From Betaproteobacteria bacterium (GTDB lineage Bacteria; Pseudomonadota; Gammaproteobacteria; Burkholderiales; Burkholderiaceae_C), in contig VBCQ01000045.1 in NCBI GenBank assembly GCA_005882155.1, positions 1-34,323 on the forward strand: a DNA stretch of 34,323 bases. Reading direction: 5' to 3'. Each line of letters opens with the position of its first letter. The first letter of the stretch is position 1. Made by a program: the position numbers and the translations under genes. The notes under the pieces were generated by a model, which made no database searches, was not told the DNA's origin, and saw only the letters and a list, made by a program, of their open reading frames with translations. Below, one piece after another: positions 24,457-32,106 of this stretch.

Positions 24457-25380
24457 ATGTCGATGGAAGACCGCGACGGCAAGATCTGGATGGATGGTCA
24501 GCTGATCGAATGGCGCGACGCCAAGATCCATGTGCTGACCCACACGCTGCATTACGGCTGCGGTGCATTCGAAGGAGTGCGCGCTTACGACACGGCGAAG
24601 GGCACGGCGATTTTTCGGCTGCGCGAGCACACCGAGCGGCTCTTCAACAGCGCCAAGATCTTGCGCATGAAGATCCCGTACTCGTTCGACGAGGTGTTCG
24701 AAGCGCAGCGCGCAGTGGTGCGCGAGAACAAGCTCGCAAGCTGCTACTTGCGCCCGCTGACCTGGATCGGCTCCGAGAAACTCGGCGTCTCGCCGAAGGG
24801 CAACACGATTCATTTGATGATCGCCGCCTGGGCGTGGGGCGCTTACCTCGGCGAAGAGGGCATGCGGCGAGGCATTCGCGTCAAGACCTCGAGCTTCACG
24901 CGGCACCACGTCAACATCACGATGACGCAGGCGAAAGCGGTGAGCAACTACACCAACTCGATCCTCGCCAACATGGAAGCGCTGGACGACGGCTACGACG
25001 AGGCGATGCTGCTCGACGCATCGGGCTTCGTCAGCGAAGGTGCCGGCGAGAATCTGTTCGTCATCAAGAACGGCGTGGTCTACACACCGGATCTCTCCGC
25101 CGGCGCGTTGAACGGGATCACCCGAAACACGATCTTCGCGATCTGCGCAGACCTCGGGCTGAAGCTGGTCGAAAAGCGCATCACGCGCGACGAGGTCTAC
25201 ATCTGCGACGAGGCGTTCTTCACCGGAACGGCGGCTGAAGTCACGCCGATTCGCGAGCTCGACCGCATCGAGCTCGGCAAGGGGTCGCGAGGACCGATCA
25301 CCGAGAAGATCCAGAGCGCGTTCTTCGACATCGTGAACGGGCGCAATCCGAAGTACGCCGAGTGGCTGACGAAAGTCTGA
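24457..25380 (+). CDS. ilvE: Branched-chain amino acid aminotransferase
   Basis: Class IV PLP transaminase making leucine, isoleucine and valine from their keto acids, 307 residues. PLP Lys160 lies in TMTQAKAVSNYTNS. Other family marks are HTLHYGCGAFEGVRAY near 29-44, the LRPLTWIGSEKLG block, EGAGENLFVIKNG, and the phosphate-binding GITRNTI. The C-terminus ends FFDIVNGRNPKYAEWLTKV. The ATG at 24457 follows AAGGAG by 5 bases. It is followed after 13 bases by the zf-CHCC gene and then waaF, an arrangement consistent with a small operon. D-amino-acid or aminodeoxychorismate lyase relatives share the fold, but the sequence blocks fit IlvE. Confidence 0.95.
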   Translation: MSMEDRDGKIWMDGQLIEWRDAKIHVLTHTLHYGCGAFEGVRAYDTAKGTAIFRLREHTERLFNSAKILRMKIPYSFDEVFEAQRAVVRENKLASCYLRPLTWIGSEKLGVSPKGNTIHLMIAAWAWGAYLGEEGMRRGIRVKTSSFTRHHVNITMTQAKAVSNYTNSILANMEALDDGYDEAMLLDASGFVSEGAGENLFVIKNGVVYTPDLSAGALNGITRNTIFAICADLGLKLVEKRITRDEVYICDEAFFTGTAAEVTPIRELDRIELGKGSRGPITEKIQSAFFDIVNGRNPKYAEWLTKV

Positions 25381-25393
25381 GAGAGTTTCGACA

Positions 25394-25597
25394 ATGAGCA
25401 ACCCGCCCGCGACCGTCGAAGTGACGGCCAAAGACATGCCGAGTCCCGGCGTCGTGTTCTGCCCGAACCCGAAGATGCCGCTGTGGAGCAGCCACCCGCG
25501 CGTGTTCATCGATGTGGGGACGACCGGCGAAGGCAAGTGCCCGTACTGCGGCACGGTCTACAAGCTGAAGGCCGGCGAAGTCATTGGCTCGCATTGA
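25394..25597 (+). CDS. zf-CHCC zinc-finger domain protein
   Basis: A 67-residue protein matching the zf-CHCC domain. Zinc ligands are Cys23 (VVFCPNP), His34 (SSHPRVF) and Cys49/Cys52 (KCPYCGTVY). Bacterial relatives are uncharacterised; the domain is also found in the mitochondrial complex I subunit NDUFS6. The ATG at 25394 lies 13 bases after ilvE. Its end overlaps a possible early TTG start of waaF. There is no signal peptide, so it is probably cytoplasmic. In Burkholderiales the gene is commonly found next to ilvE and waaF (recalled, not checked), but no functional link has been shown to my knowledge. Confidence 0.9.
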   Translation: MSNPPATVEVTAKDMPSPGVVFCPNPKMPLWSSHPRVFIDVGTTGEGKCPYCGTVYKLKAGEVIGSH

Positions 25598-25619
25598 ATC
25601 GCGCGCGAACCAGAGTGCG

Positions 25620-26615
25620 GTGAACAGCCTCGTCATCGCGCCGCAATGGATCGGCGACGCGGTGATGACCGAGCCTTTGCTCGCGCGCTTGGCCGCGCGC
25701 GGCGAGCGGCTCAGCGTCGCCGCGCTGCCGTGGGTCGCGCCGGTGTATCGCGCCATGCCGCAGGTGAGCGAGGTCATCGAGTTGCCGTTCGCGCATGGCC
25801 GGCTCGATTGGTCGGGTCGCAAGCGCATCGCCGATGAGTTGCATGGTCGCTTCGATGCGGCCTACGTGCTGCCGAACTCGATGAAGGCGGCGTTGATTCC
25901 GTTCCTCGCGCGCATTCCGCGCCGTGTCGGCTACCACGGCGAGGGCCGTTACGGCGTGCTCAACGAGCGTCTGCCGAACCCGGAAGGGCGGCCGCCGATG
26001 GTCGCGTTCTACAGCGCGCTGGCGGGTGACTCTGAGTCCCTCGATGAACGCCCGCGGCTGCAGTTGAGCGACGCCGCGCTGACGGCCGTGACTGATGCGG
26101 CTGATGTCCAGCGTGGCCGGTACTGGGCCTTCGCACCGGGCGCCGAATACGGGCCGGCGAAATGCTGGCCGGCATCGCACTATGCCGAGCTCGCGCGCTC
26201 ACTGCATGCGGCGCACGGCTGGCCGGTGCTGCTGCTCGGGTCGAGCAAGGAAGTCGCGCTGTGCGAGTCGATCGCGGACTCGGCGCCGCTCGCGTGTCGC
26301 GTGCTCGCCGGCAAGACATCGTTGCACGACGCGATGGCCTTGATCGCGGCGGCGCGTGGCGTCGTCAGCAACGATTCGGGGCTGATGCATGTGGCTGCCG
26401 CGTTCGGCGTACCGCAAGTCGCCGTGTTCGGCTCAACCAGCCCCGAGCACACGCCGCCGTTGAACGCGCGCGCGCGGGTGCTGTGGCTCAAGCATGAGAT
26501 CGGGCTCGAATGCTCGCCGTGTTTCGATCGGGTCTGCCGCTTCGGTCATACGCGCTGCCTGGTCGAGATTCGACCCGAGCGGGTCGAATCCGCGTTGTCG
26601 CAGTTGGCGACCTGA
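25620..26615 (+). CDS. waaF: ADP-heptose--LPS heptosyltransferase II
   Basis: Adds the second heptose to the lipopolysaccharide inner core at the cytoplasmic face. It is 331 residues, GT9 family. The N-terminal motif LVIAPQWIGDAVMTEPLL matches WaaF (start LVIGPSWVGD in E. coli). The nucleotide-sugar site has PGAEYGPAKCWP and the C-terminal block NDSGLMHVAAAFGVPQVAVFGSTSPEHTPP. A cysteine cluster (CSPCFDRVCRFGHTRC) near the C-terminus is also typical. GTG at 25620 is preferred because it places the conserved motif at the N-terminus; a TTG at 25584 would add 12 residues and overlap the zinc-finger gene. It ends 2 bases from the convergent anti-sigma gene stop. Confidence 0.92.
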   Translation: MNSLVIAPQWIGDAVMTEPLLARLAARGERLSVAALPWVAPVYRAMPQVSEVIELPFAHGRLDWSGRKRIADELHGRFDAAYVLPNSMKAALIPFLARIPRRVGYHGEGRYGVLNERLPNPEGRPPMVAFYSALAGDSESLDERPRLQLSDAALTAVTDAADVQRGRYWAFAPGAEYGPAKCWPASHYAELARSLHAAHGWPVLLLGSSKEVALCESIADSAPLACRVLAGKTSLHDAMALIAAARGVVSNDSGLMHVAAAFGVPQVAVFGSTSPEHTPPLNARARVLWLKHEIGLECSPCFDRVCRFGHTRCLVEIRPERVESALSQLAT

Positions 26616-26617
26616 AT

Positions 26618-27313
26618 TCAGAGCTGCAGCTTGCCGACGAACAGCACCGGCCCGGTCGGCGCGCCGGTCGGCGACCCGCCTGCCGGCTCCAGGCTCACCG
26701 CCAACGCCGTCGCGCCGGCCAGTGCCTGACCCTTCTTGACGACCGTCGCGCCGCTGGCCGAGATGAGGCCGAGCGAACGTGGCGCGCCGCTGCCCGGCAA
26801 GGCCCACAGCTCGAGCGCGCGATTGGCTTCGAGGCTGACGTTGACCAACGGACGCGTGACCATTGCGCGGCCGTCGCCGCTGATGCTGGCGACGAACGAC
26901 GCGGGCACTGCGCCGTCTGCCGTGCCGGTGGCGCTGAGCACGACGACGACCGGGGGCTGTGCCGGGCCGGGGCTCGCGAGCAAGACCGCGAGTCCGATGA
27001 CCGCGACGGTCGCGAACGCAGACACACCGCGCCAAACGGCGAGCTTGTTCCACCACAGTGTGCGCGCCGGCGGCGCAGGCACAGCGCCACCAATGCGCGC
27101 CTCGATGCGCTTCCATACCGCTGCGGGCGGCTTCTGCGGCGCGATACTGATCGTCAGCGGCATCAAGCGCGCTTGCCATTCGCGCACCGCGGTGCGCAGC
27201 AGCGGGTGTGCCGGCAGCAAGGACTCGAAGCGGCGTCGCGCCGGACCGCGCAAGGTGCCACTGACGTAATCGGCAGCAAGCCGGTCGGCGAGTTCGGAGC
27301 GGCTGTAGTCCAT
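26618..27313 (-). CDS. Anti-sigma factor (RskA/anti-sigma-K type)
   Basis: Membrane-bound anti-sigma factor of 231 residues. The N-terminal cytosolic part (about 1-90: LADRLAADYVSGTLRGPARRRFESLLPAHPLLR...) is the helical sigma-binding region. It has the conserved YVSGTL-type start but no zinc-binding HxxxCxxC. One membrane helix (about 96-113, SAFATVAVIGLAVLLA) follows. The periplasmic RskA domain contains LELWALPGSGAPRSLG and ends in VLFVGKLQL. The ATG at 27313 follows the sigma gene stop by one base, with GAGGAG inside the end of the sigma gene, so the pair is translationally coupled. Regulated proteolysis would free the sigma factor; the signal is unknown. Confidence 0.9.
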   Translation of the reverse strand: MDYSRSELADRLAADYVSGTLRGPARRRFESLLPAHPLLRTAVREWQARLMPLTISIAPQKPPAAVWKRIEARIGGAVPAPPARTLWWNKLAVWRGVSAFATVAVIGLAVLLASPGPAQPPVVVVLSATGTADGAVPASFVASISGDGRAMVTRPLVNVSLEANRALELWALPGSGAPRSLGLISASGATVVKKGQALAGATALAVSLEPAGGSPTGAPTGPVLFVGKLQL

Positions 27314-27314
27314 G

Positions 27315-27947
27315 CTAGCTCCTCGTCTCGCTGCGTTCGTCGTCGCGGCCGGCGGCCTGCTCGAGGCAGGTCTTCAATGACAGCAGCGCGCGGCGCACCC
27401 ACGACTTCACGGTCCCCAGCGGCTGGCCCATTTTCTCGGCGACCTCGGCGTGGCTCAGGCCGTCGTAGAACGCGAGGGCGAGACTTTGCCGCTGCGGCGC
27501 GTTGAGGCCTTGCATGCAATGCGACAGCGCGCGCGCATCCGACGCCCGGCTCAGCAATTCGAGCGGGCCCGGTGCTTCGTCGGCCATGTCGTCGTACACG
27601 TCGCTGTCCTCGTCGTCTGGGTTCGTTGCGGTTTGCAGTTGCGGCTGGGTTTGCGCCCGACGCAAGCTGTCGATGGCGCGGTTGCGCGCGATGCTGGTCA
27701 GCCAGGTCAGCGGCTGACTTTGCGCCGCATCGAAGCCGCCCGCAGCGCGCCAGACATTGACGTACACCTCCTGCAGAATGTCTTCCGCCTGGCCCCGGTC
27801 ACGACAGATACGCAACACGACGGCGAACAGATGCGAGCTGGTTCGCTCGTACAGCGTGGCAAATGCCGCACGGTCCCCGGTCCCGGCGCGGGCGAGCAGC
27901 TGCGCGAGATCGCGGCTGCGCTCTGACCAGTCGGAGGTGGCTGACAT
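27315..27947 (-). CDS. ECF RNA polymerase sigma factor (SigK-like)
   Basis: Extracytoplasmic-function sigma factor of 210 residues. Region 2 holds the core-binding and -10 recognition helices (RAAFATLYERTSSHLFAVVLRI, EDILQEVYVNVWR, LTWLTSIARNRAIDSLRR). An acidic linker (NPDDEDSDVYDDMADE) leads to region 4, with the helix-turn-helix LSHAEVAEKMGQPLGTVKSWVRRALLSLK for -35 recognition. It is coupled to the RskA-type anti-sigma gene. A TAGAAT box on the minus strand at 27980-27975 is about 30 bases before the ATG. Its regulon is unknown. The two PEP-CTERM genes and bufABC are candidate targets only by proximity. Confidence 0.93.
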   Translation of the reverse strand: MSATSDWSERSRDLAQLLARAGTGDRAAFATLYERTSSHLFAVVLRICRDRGQAEDILQEVYVNVWRAAGGFDAAQSQPLTWLTSIARNRAIDSLRRAQTQPQLQTATNPDDEDSDVYDDMADEAPGPLELLSRASDARALSHCMQGLNAPQRQSLALAFYDGLSHAEVAEKMGQPLGTVKSWVRRALLSLKTCLEQAAGRDDERSETRS

Positions 27948-27974
27948 CGGTGACGGCTTGTTGGTTTGGCCGCG

Positions 27975-27997
27975 ATTCTAGGGTCGGTTCGTACAAT
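27975..27997. promoter_or_regulatory. Back-to-back -10 boxes for the sigma gene and purU
   Basis: The minus strand has TAGAAT at 27980-27975 for the sigma gene, and the plus strand has TACAAT at 27992-27997 for purU, 7 bases before its ATG. The 57-base gap leaves no room for independent upstream sites, so the two promoters probably compete. The purU message would be leaderless. Confidence 0.4.
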
Positions 27998-28004
27998 CGC
28001 CGCC

Positions 28005-28889
28005 ATGTCCGCGCCTACTGAATTCATCCTGACGCTGTCGTGCCGTGACGCGAAGGGCATCGTCTATGCGGTGTCGGGGCTGCTTTACCAGGCCGGCTGC
28101 AACATCGTCGACTCGCAGCAGTTCGGCGATGTGCAAAGCGACGACGGCACGGGCCTGTTCTTCATGCGGGTGCACTTCGCGGCGCCGGCGCACCTGTCGG
28201 CACCGGGCACCTTGGAGCAGCTGTTCACCCATGTGCGCGAGCAGTTCGGCATGGAGGCGCAATTCCATTCGCTGGCGCACACGCCGCGCTTGCTGCTGAT
28301 GGTGAGCCGGCATGGGCACTGCCTGAACGACCTGCTGTTCCGTGCGCACTCGGGGCAACTCGATGTGCAGATCGCCGGCATCGTGTCGAACCATCTCGAC
28401 TTCGCCGAGCTCGCCGCGAGCTACCGGCTGCCGTTCCATCACCTGCCGCTTGCGGCGGGTGCATCGAGCGAGGCCAAGCGCGAGCAGGAGCGGCAGGTCG
28501 AGGCGCTGGTCGCCGAGCAGCGAATCGACCTCGTCGTCCTCGCGCGCTACATGCAAATCCTGAGCCCCGAGTTCTGCGCCTTCTTGAAAGGCCGCGCGAT
28601 CAACATCCACCACAGTTTTCTGCCGAGCTTCAAGGGTGCGAAGCCCTACACGCAAGCGCATGACCGCGGCGTCAAGCTGATCGGCGCGACCGCGCACTAC
28701 GTCACTGCCGAGCTCGACGAAGGGCCGATCATCGAGCAGGACGTCGAGCGCGTCGATCATTCGCTGAGCCCCGACGATTTCACCGCCGTCGGTCGCGATG
28801 TCGAGAGCGTGGTGCTCGCCCGCGCGGTGCGCTGGCATGTCGAGCACCGCGTGCTGATGAACGGCCACAAGACGGTGGTTTTCAAGTGA
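28005..28889 (+). CDS. purU: Formyltetrahydrofolate deformylase
   Basis: Hydrolyses 10-formyl-tetrahydrofolate to formate and tetrahydrofolate, balancing one-carbon pools. It is 294 residues, full length. The N-terminal ACT domain (about 6-88, ILTLSCRDAKGIVYAVSGLLYQAGCNI) is followed by the formyltransferase-fold domain with Asn200, His202 (INIHHSFLPSFKGAKPY) and Asp238 (VTAELDEGPIIEQD). The ATG at 28005 gives the usual short N-terminus; an extension to 27966 would run through the -10 box. No Shine-Dalgarno is seen and TACAAT lies 7 bases upstream. It is followed by an NTF2-like gene 10 bases later, likely cotranscribed. Confidence 0.95.
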   Translation: MSAPTEFILTLSCRDAKGIVYAVSGLLYQAGCNIVDSQQFGDVQSDDGTGLFFMRVHFAAPAHLSAPGTLEQLFTHVREQFGMEAQFHSLAHTPRLLLMVSRHGHCLNDLLFRAHSGQLDVQIAGIVSNHLDFAELAASYRLPFHHLPLAAGASSEAKREQERQVEALVAEQRIDLVVLARYMQILSPEFCAFLKGRAINIHHSFLPSFKGAKPYTQAHDRGVKLIGATAHYVTAELDEGPIIEQDVERVDHSLSPDDFTAVGRDVESVVLARAVRWHVEHRVLMNGHKTVVFK

Positions 28890-28899
28890 GGACGGCGTC

Positions 28900-29346
28900 G
28901 TGACCCGAGTCAAGATGGCCCAGCCTCCGCTCGCCTCGCCCGACGACATCGAGCTGCAGTTCTACGAGGCACTGCAGCAGGGCGACATCGACAAGCTGAT
29001 GGCCGTCTGGTCGGACGACGACGACATCGCCTGCGTCCATCCCGGCGGTCCGCGCGTGATCGGCGCGACCGCGATTCGCGCGAGCTTCGACGCGATGTTC
29101 GCGAATGGCGCGATCAACGCCCATGCCGAGAAGGTGCGCCGCGTGATGAGTCACTCGAGCGCCGTGCACAACGTGCTCGAGCGCGTGCAGGTGATGACGA
29201 AGGAGGGGCCGCAGTCGGCCTGGGTCATCGCGACCAATGTCTACATGAAGACCGCGCAAGGCTGGCGCCTGGTGGCGCATCACGCCAGCCCGGGCACGCC
29301 GCGCGAAGTGCAGGAGATCGTCGAGACGGCCTCCGTCTTGCATTGA
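28900..29346 (+). CDS. NTF2-like/SnoaL-type small protein
   Basis: A 148-residue protein of the NTF2-like superfamily, judged from the pattern LQFYEALQQGDIDKLMAVWSDDDDIACVHPGG, IGATAIRASFDAMF and the C-terminal strand WVIATNVYMKTAQGWRLVAHHAS. Such proteins form cone-shaped dimers and may bind small ligands or act as isomerases or hydrolases; no catalytic residue set is certain here. The start may be GTG 28900 (GAGGA about 8 bases before) or ATG 28915. It lies between purU and a YheT-type hydrolase in the same direction with 7-10 base gaps, an apparent operon. Confidence 0.85.
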   Translation: MTRVKMAQPPLASPDDIELQFYEALQQGDIDKLMAVWSDDDDIACVHPGGPRVIGATAIRASFDAMFANGAINAHAEKVRRVMSHSSAVHNVLERVQVMTKEGPQSAWVIATNVYMKTAQGWRLVAHHASPGTPREVQEIVETASVLH

Positions 29347-29353
29347 CTCGACG

Positions 29354-30386
29354 ATGCACAGCTACCAAGCGCCCGTCTGGTTGATCGGCGGCAACGCCCA
29401 AACCATCTGGCCGGCGCTTTTCGCCAAGCGCTACAAGGGCGCGCCGCCGAACTTCCGGCGCGAGCGATGGACCACGCCGGATGGCGACTTCATCGACGTC
29501 GATTGGCAAGGCGACGATGCCGACGCGACCTTGCTGGTGCTGTTCCACGGTCTCGAAGGCTCTTCGAGCAGTCACTACGCGCAAGCCTTCGGCGATCGCG
29601 CGCGGGTCAACGGCTGGCGCTTCGCCGTTCCGCACTTTCGCGGTTGCTCTGGCGAGCTCAACCTCGCGCCGCGCGCCTACCACTCGGGCGACTTCGAGGA
29701 AGTCGGCTGGATGCTGTCGCGTTTTCGCGAGCATCACCGCGGGCCCATTGTTGCGCTCGGCGTCTCGCTCGGCGGCAATGCGCTGCTGCGCTGGGCCGAA
29801 GAGGCCGGCGACTCGGCGGCGCAGACGCTGCGCGCGGTCGCTGCGGTCTCGTCGCCGGTCGACCTCGGCGCCAGCGGCCATGCGATCAGCCGCGGCTTCA
29901 ATCGCATCGTCTACACCCGCATGTTCTTGCGCACGATGGTGCCCAAGGCGCTCGCCAAGTTGGAGCAATACCCGGGGCTGTTCGACCGCGACAAGCTGCT
30001 CTCGGCACGCGACCTCTACGACTTCGACAATGCCTTCACCGCGCCGCTGCACGACTTTCGCGACACCGACGACTACTGGACCCGCGGCTCGGCCAAGCCG
30101 CACCTGCGGCGGATTCGCATCCCGGCGCTGCTGCTGAACGCGCGCAACGACCCCTTCGGCCAAGCCGCACCTGCGGCGGATTCGCATCCCGGCGCTGCTG
30201 CTGAACGCGCGCAACGACCCCTTCGTTCCGGCGGCGAGTCTGCCGCTGCAGCATGAGGTCGGCGACACGGTGACGCTGTGGCAGCCGGCGCACGGCGGCC
30301 ATGTCGGCTTTCCATCGGGCAGCTTTCCGGGCCATGTGCTCGAGCTGCCCGAGCAGGCGATGGGCTGGATGAAAGCGCATCTCTGA
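29354..30386 (+). pseudogene. YheT-type alpha/beta hydrolase, disrupted by a 67-base tandem duplication
   Basis: UPF0017/YheT-family hydrolase. It is intact to about residue 267: WLIGGNAQTIWPALF start, HGLEGSSSSHYAQ, nucleophile elbow GVSLGGNALLRW (Ser near 138), then PALLLNARNDPF with the catalytic Asp. There a 67-base segment is repeated head-to-tail and the frame shifts, ending in a garbled tail with a stop at 30256. Removing one copy restores PFVPAASLPLQHEVGDTVTLWQ and the C-terminal GGHVGF with the catalytic His, ending at the TGA at 30384-30386 (about 320 residues, the normal length). As written the enzyme lacks its His. Because the copies are identical, an assembly or very recent event is implied. 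Confidence 0.88.
30089..30222 (+). repeat. Perfect tandem duplication, 2 x 67 bases
   Basis: Copies 30089-30155 and 30156-30222 are identical and are followed by a shared TCG before the sequences diverge. The unit begins TCGGCCAAGCCGCACCTG. Since 67 is not a multiple of three, it shifts the hydrolase frame. Confidence 0.95.
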
Positions 30387-30400
30387 ACGAAACTCGGTGC

Positions 30401-30922
30401 ATGGACGAGATCGTCAAGGCGGCACTGAAGAAGTGGCCCAACGTGCCGCACTGCTACGGCTGGCTCGCGCTCGACGCGCGCGGCGACTGGTACATGCGCG
30501 ACGACCGCACGCAGGCGGCCGGTCCGTTCCCGCGAGTCAAGGGCAGCCGCATCCTGCACGAGAAGCTGCGCGAGTTCATCGAGCGCAACTACGCGAGCGA
30601 CGACGCCGGCAGCTGGTTCTTCCAGAATGGGCCGCAGCGTGTCTATGTCGAGCTCGAAGCGGCGCCGTGGGTATGGCGCTTGATCGAACGCGACGCCGAT
30701 ATCGTCATTCGCAGCCACAGCGGCATCGATGCGCGTTTCGACAGCGCGTGGCTCGACGAGCACGGCCGCCTGTTCCTCGGCACCGACGAAGGCCTCGGGA
30801 TTGTGCACACCCTCGACATGGAGACGGCGTCACGCGCTGTCGAAGCGGGCCTGTGGGCGCCGCGCTTCGACGAATTACCGGAGCGCTTCGGATATCGGCT
30901 GAGTCCAGCCGCCACCCGCTGA
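30401..30922 (+). CDS. Conserved protein of unknown function
   Basis: A 173-residue soluble protein. It is rich in aromatic and acidic residues, with recognisable blocks WPNVPHCYGWLALDARGDWYMRDD at the N-terminus (residues 12-35), ILHEKLREFIERNY, WFFQNGPQRVYVELE and LPERFGYRL at the end. I recall a Burkholderiales family of this appearance that carries a DUF2946-like label, but I am not certain of the number. No catalytic motif, signal peptide or membrane helix is visible. The ATG at 30401 matches the natural N-terminus (MDEIVKAALKKWPNVPHC); the upstream extension is not homologous. It follows the hydrolase stop by 14 bases and converges on the cytochrome c gene, with 11 bases between. Confidence 0.8.
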   Translation: MDEIVKAALKKWPNVPHCYGWLALDARGDWYMRDDRTQAAGPFPRVKGSRILHEKLREFIERNYASDDAGSWFFQNGPQRVYVELEAAPWVWRLIERDADIVIRSHSGIDARFDSAWLDEHGRLFLGTDEGLGIVHTLDMETASRAVEAGLWAPRFDELPERFGYRLSPAATR

Positions 30923-30933
30923 GGGCGCGGTTC

Positions 30934-31806
30934 CTACTTCGCCGACTTCACCATGTAGGTGACCGCCGTCTTGATCTCCGCCTCGCTGGCGCCGGACCCA
31001 CCCTTTGGCGGCATCGCGCCCTTGCCTTTGATGACGGTCGCGGTCAGTGCATCGATCCCTTGGCCGAGTCGGGGTGCCCAGGCGGCCTTGTCGCCGAGCT
31101 TGGGCGCTCCGGCCACACCCGCAGCGTGGCAGGCAGAGCAGGTCTGGGCATACAGCGGCGGGGCGGCGCCGCTGTCGGCCTTGGGGACGGCCGCGGTGGG
31201 CGCTGGAGTTGCCGCAGGCGCCGGCGTGATGGCCGCTGCGACAGCGACCGGTGCCGATGCCGCTTCATCCGCCTTGGCGACGGTGCCGGCCGGCAGCTTC
31301 GGCTCTTCCAATTTCGCACCGCCCTTGTTGGCCATGTAGACGACGGCGCGGCCGATCTCGAGGTCGCTGAAGTCGCCGCCGCCTTGCGGTGCCATCGCGC
31401 CCTTGCCCTTGAGCGCGTGCGTGAGCAGCGTCTCGTACCCCTGGCCGATGCGCGGTCCCCATGCAGCGGCATCGCCGAACTTCGGCGCGCCGGCGACGCC
31501 GGTGCCGTGACAAGCGACGCACTGGGCGGCGTAGACCTGGTCGCCGGTTTTCATGCTGCTCGGGTCCGACAGATCCTTGACTTCGACATGGCCGACCGGC
31601 GCGATGCGGCGCGCCACCGCTTCGGCGGCCAGCGCGTTGGTGCCGGCGGCGGGTTGCTTGTCGGCGGCGACGAAGCTCACCAGCAACACGATCGCGATGA
31701 TCGGCACGACGAACGCGAAGAACACCGCGACGATCAACTGTCTGGGCGTCTTGATCGGCCCGGCGTGCGGGCCTTCGTGGTCGTGGGAATGGTTGGCGTC
31801 GCTCAT
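30934..31806 (-). CDS. Membrane-anchored diheme cytochrome c (c5-like)
   Basis: A 290-residue electron-transfer protein. The N-terminus has His-rich residues, then one hydrophobic helix (about 23-46, LIVAVFFAFVVPIIAIVLLVSFV) that anchors it in the inner membrane with the heme domains in the periplasm. Two class-I cytochrome domains follow. The first has CVACH at 96-100 and a Met ligand in GKGAMAPQGG; the second has CSACH at 223-227 and GKGAMPPKGG. They are joined by an Ala/Pro linker (about 172-212) that is probably flexible. The two domains are alike and likely arose by duplication. The ATG at 31806 gives MSDANHSHDHEG. It probably delivers electrons to a terminal oxidase, but partners are not in the window. 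Confidence 0.93.
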   Translation of the reverse strand: MSDANHSHDHEGPHAGPIKTPRQLIVAVFFAFVVPIIAIVLLVSFVAADKQPAAGTNALAAEAVARRIAPVGHVEVKDLSDPSSMKTGDQVYAAQCVACHGTGVAGAPKFGDAAAWGPRIGQGYETLLTHALKGKGAMAPQGGGDFSDLEIGRAVVYMANKGGAKLEEPKLPAGTVAKADEAASAPVAVAAAITPAPAATPAPTAAVPKADSGAAPPLYAQTCSACHAAGVAGAPKLGDKAAWAPRLGQGIDALTATVIKGKGAMPPKGGSGASEAEIKTAVTYMVKSAK

Positions 31807-31937
31807 GAGGCTGAGTCCTCGACTCGTAGATTGAAATGTCGCAAGCGTGCGTGCAAACCAGCTCGTGGCGGCCGACGCAAAAGCCGCTGATTATAAATGG
31901 GGCAATCTGGCCCGAGCCTGACGCCAAAGTGCGATGC

Positions 31938-31943
31938 GATAAT
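31938..31943 (+). promoter_or_regulatory. Possible -10 box of the tRNA-Arg gene
   Basis: GATAAT lies 9 bases before the tRNA 5' end. CCTGAC at 31917-31922 may be the -35, but the 15-base spacer is short. Confidence 0.35.
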
Positions 31944-31952
31944 TCGCGCCGA

Positions 31953-32028
31953 GCGCCCGTAGCTCAATGGATAGAGTACTGCCCTCCGAAGGCAGGGGTT
32001 GCTGGTTCGATCCCAGCCGGGCGCGCCA
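31953..32028 (+). tRNA. tRNA-Arg (anticodon CCG)
   Basis: A 76-base cloverleaf with encoded CCA. Acceptor GCGCCCG pairs with CGGGCGC. The D-arm is GCTCAATGGATAGAG, the anticodon stem CTGCC/GGCAG with loop CTCCGAA gives anticodon CCG at 31986-31988, and the T-arm contains GGTTCGATCCC. The discriminator base is G. It reads the CGG codon, common in this high-GC genome. Confidence 0.95.
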
Positions 32029-32106
32029 GCGCAGCCGTGGCCGGCGCCGTTCGAAGCAACCCCATGCGTCGCATGCCGATCCGCTCCTGTTCACAAGGAT
32101 GATTCC

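Noticed and set aside
25584..25619. TTG 25584 as waaF start
   Set aside because: It would overlap the zinc-finger gene and add 12 residues before the conserved N-terminal motif; GTG 25620 fits the family.
26618..27947. Zinc-binding anti-sigma (ZAS/ChrR) assignment
   Set aside because: No HxxxCxxC or cupin motif is present; the membrane helix and C-terminal domain fit the RskA type.
30089..30222. CRISPR or other repeat array
   Set aside because: Only two adjacent copies without spacers; it is a simple tandem duplication inside a gene. No repeat-spacer pattern exists anywhere in the window.
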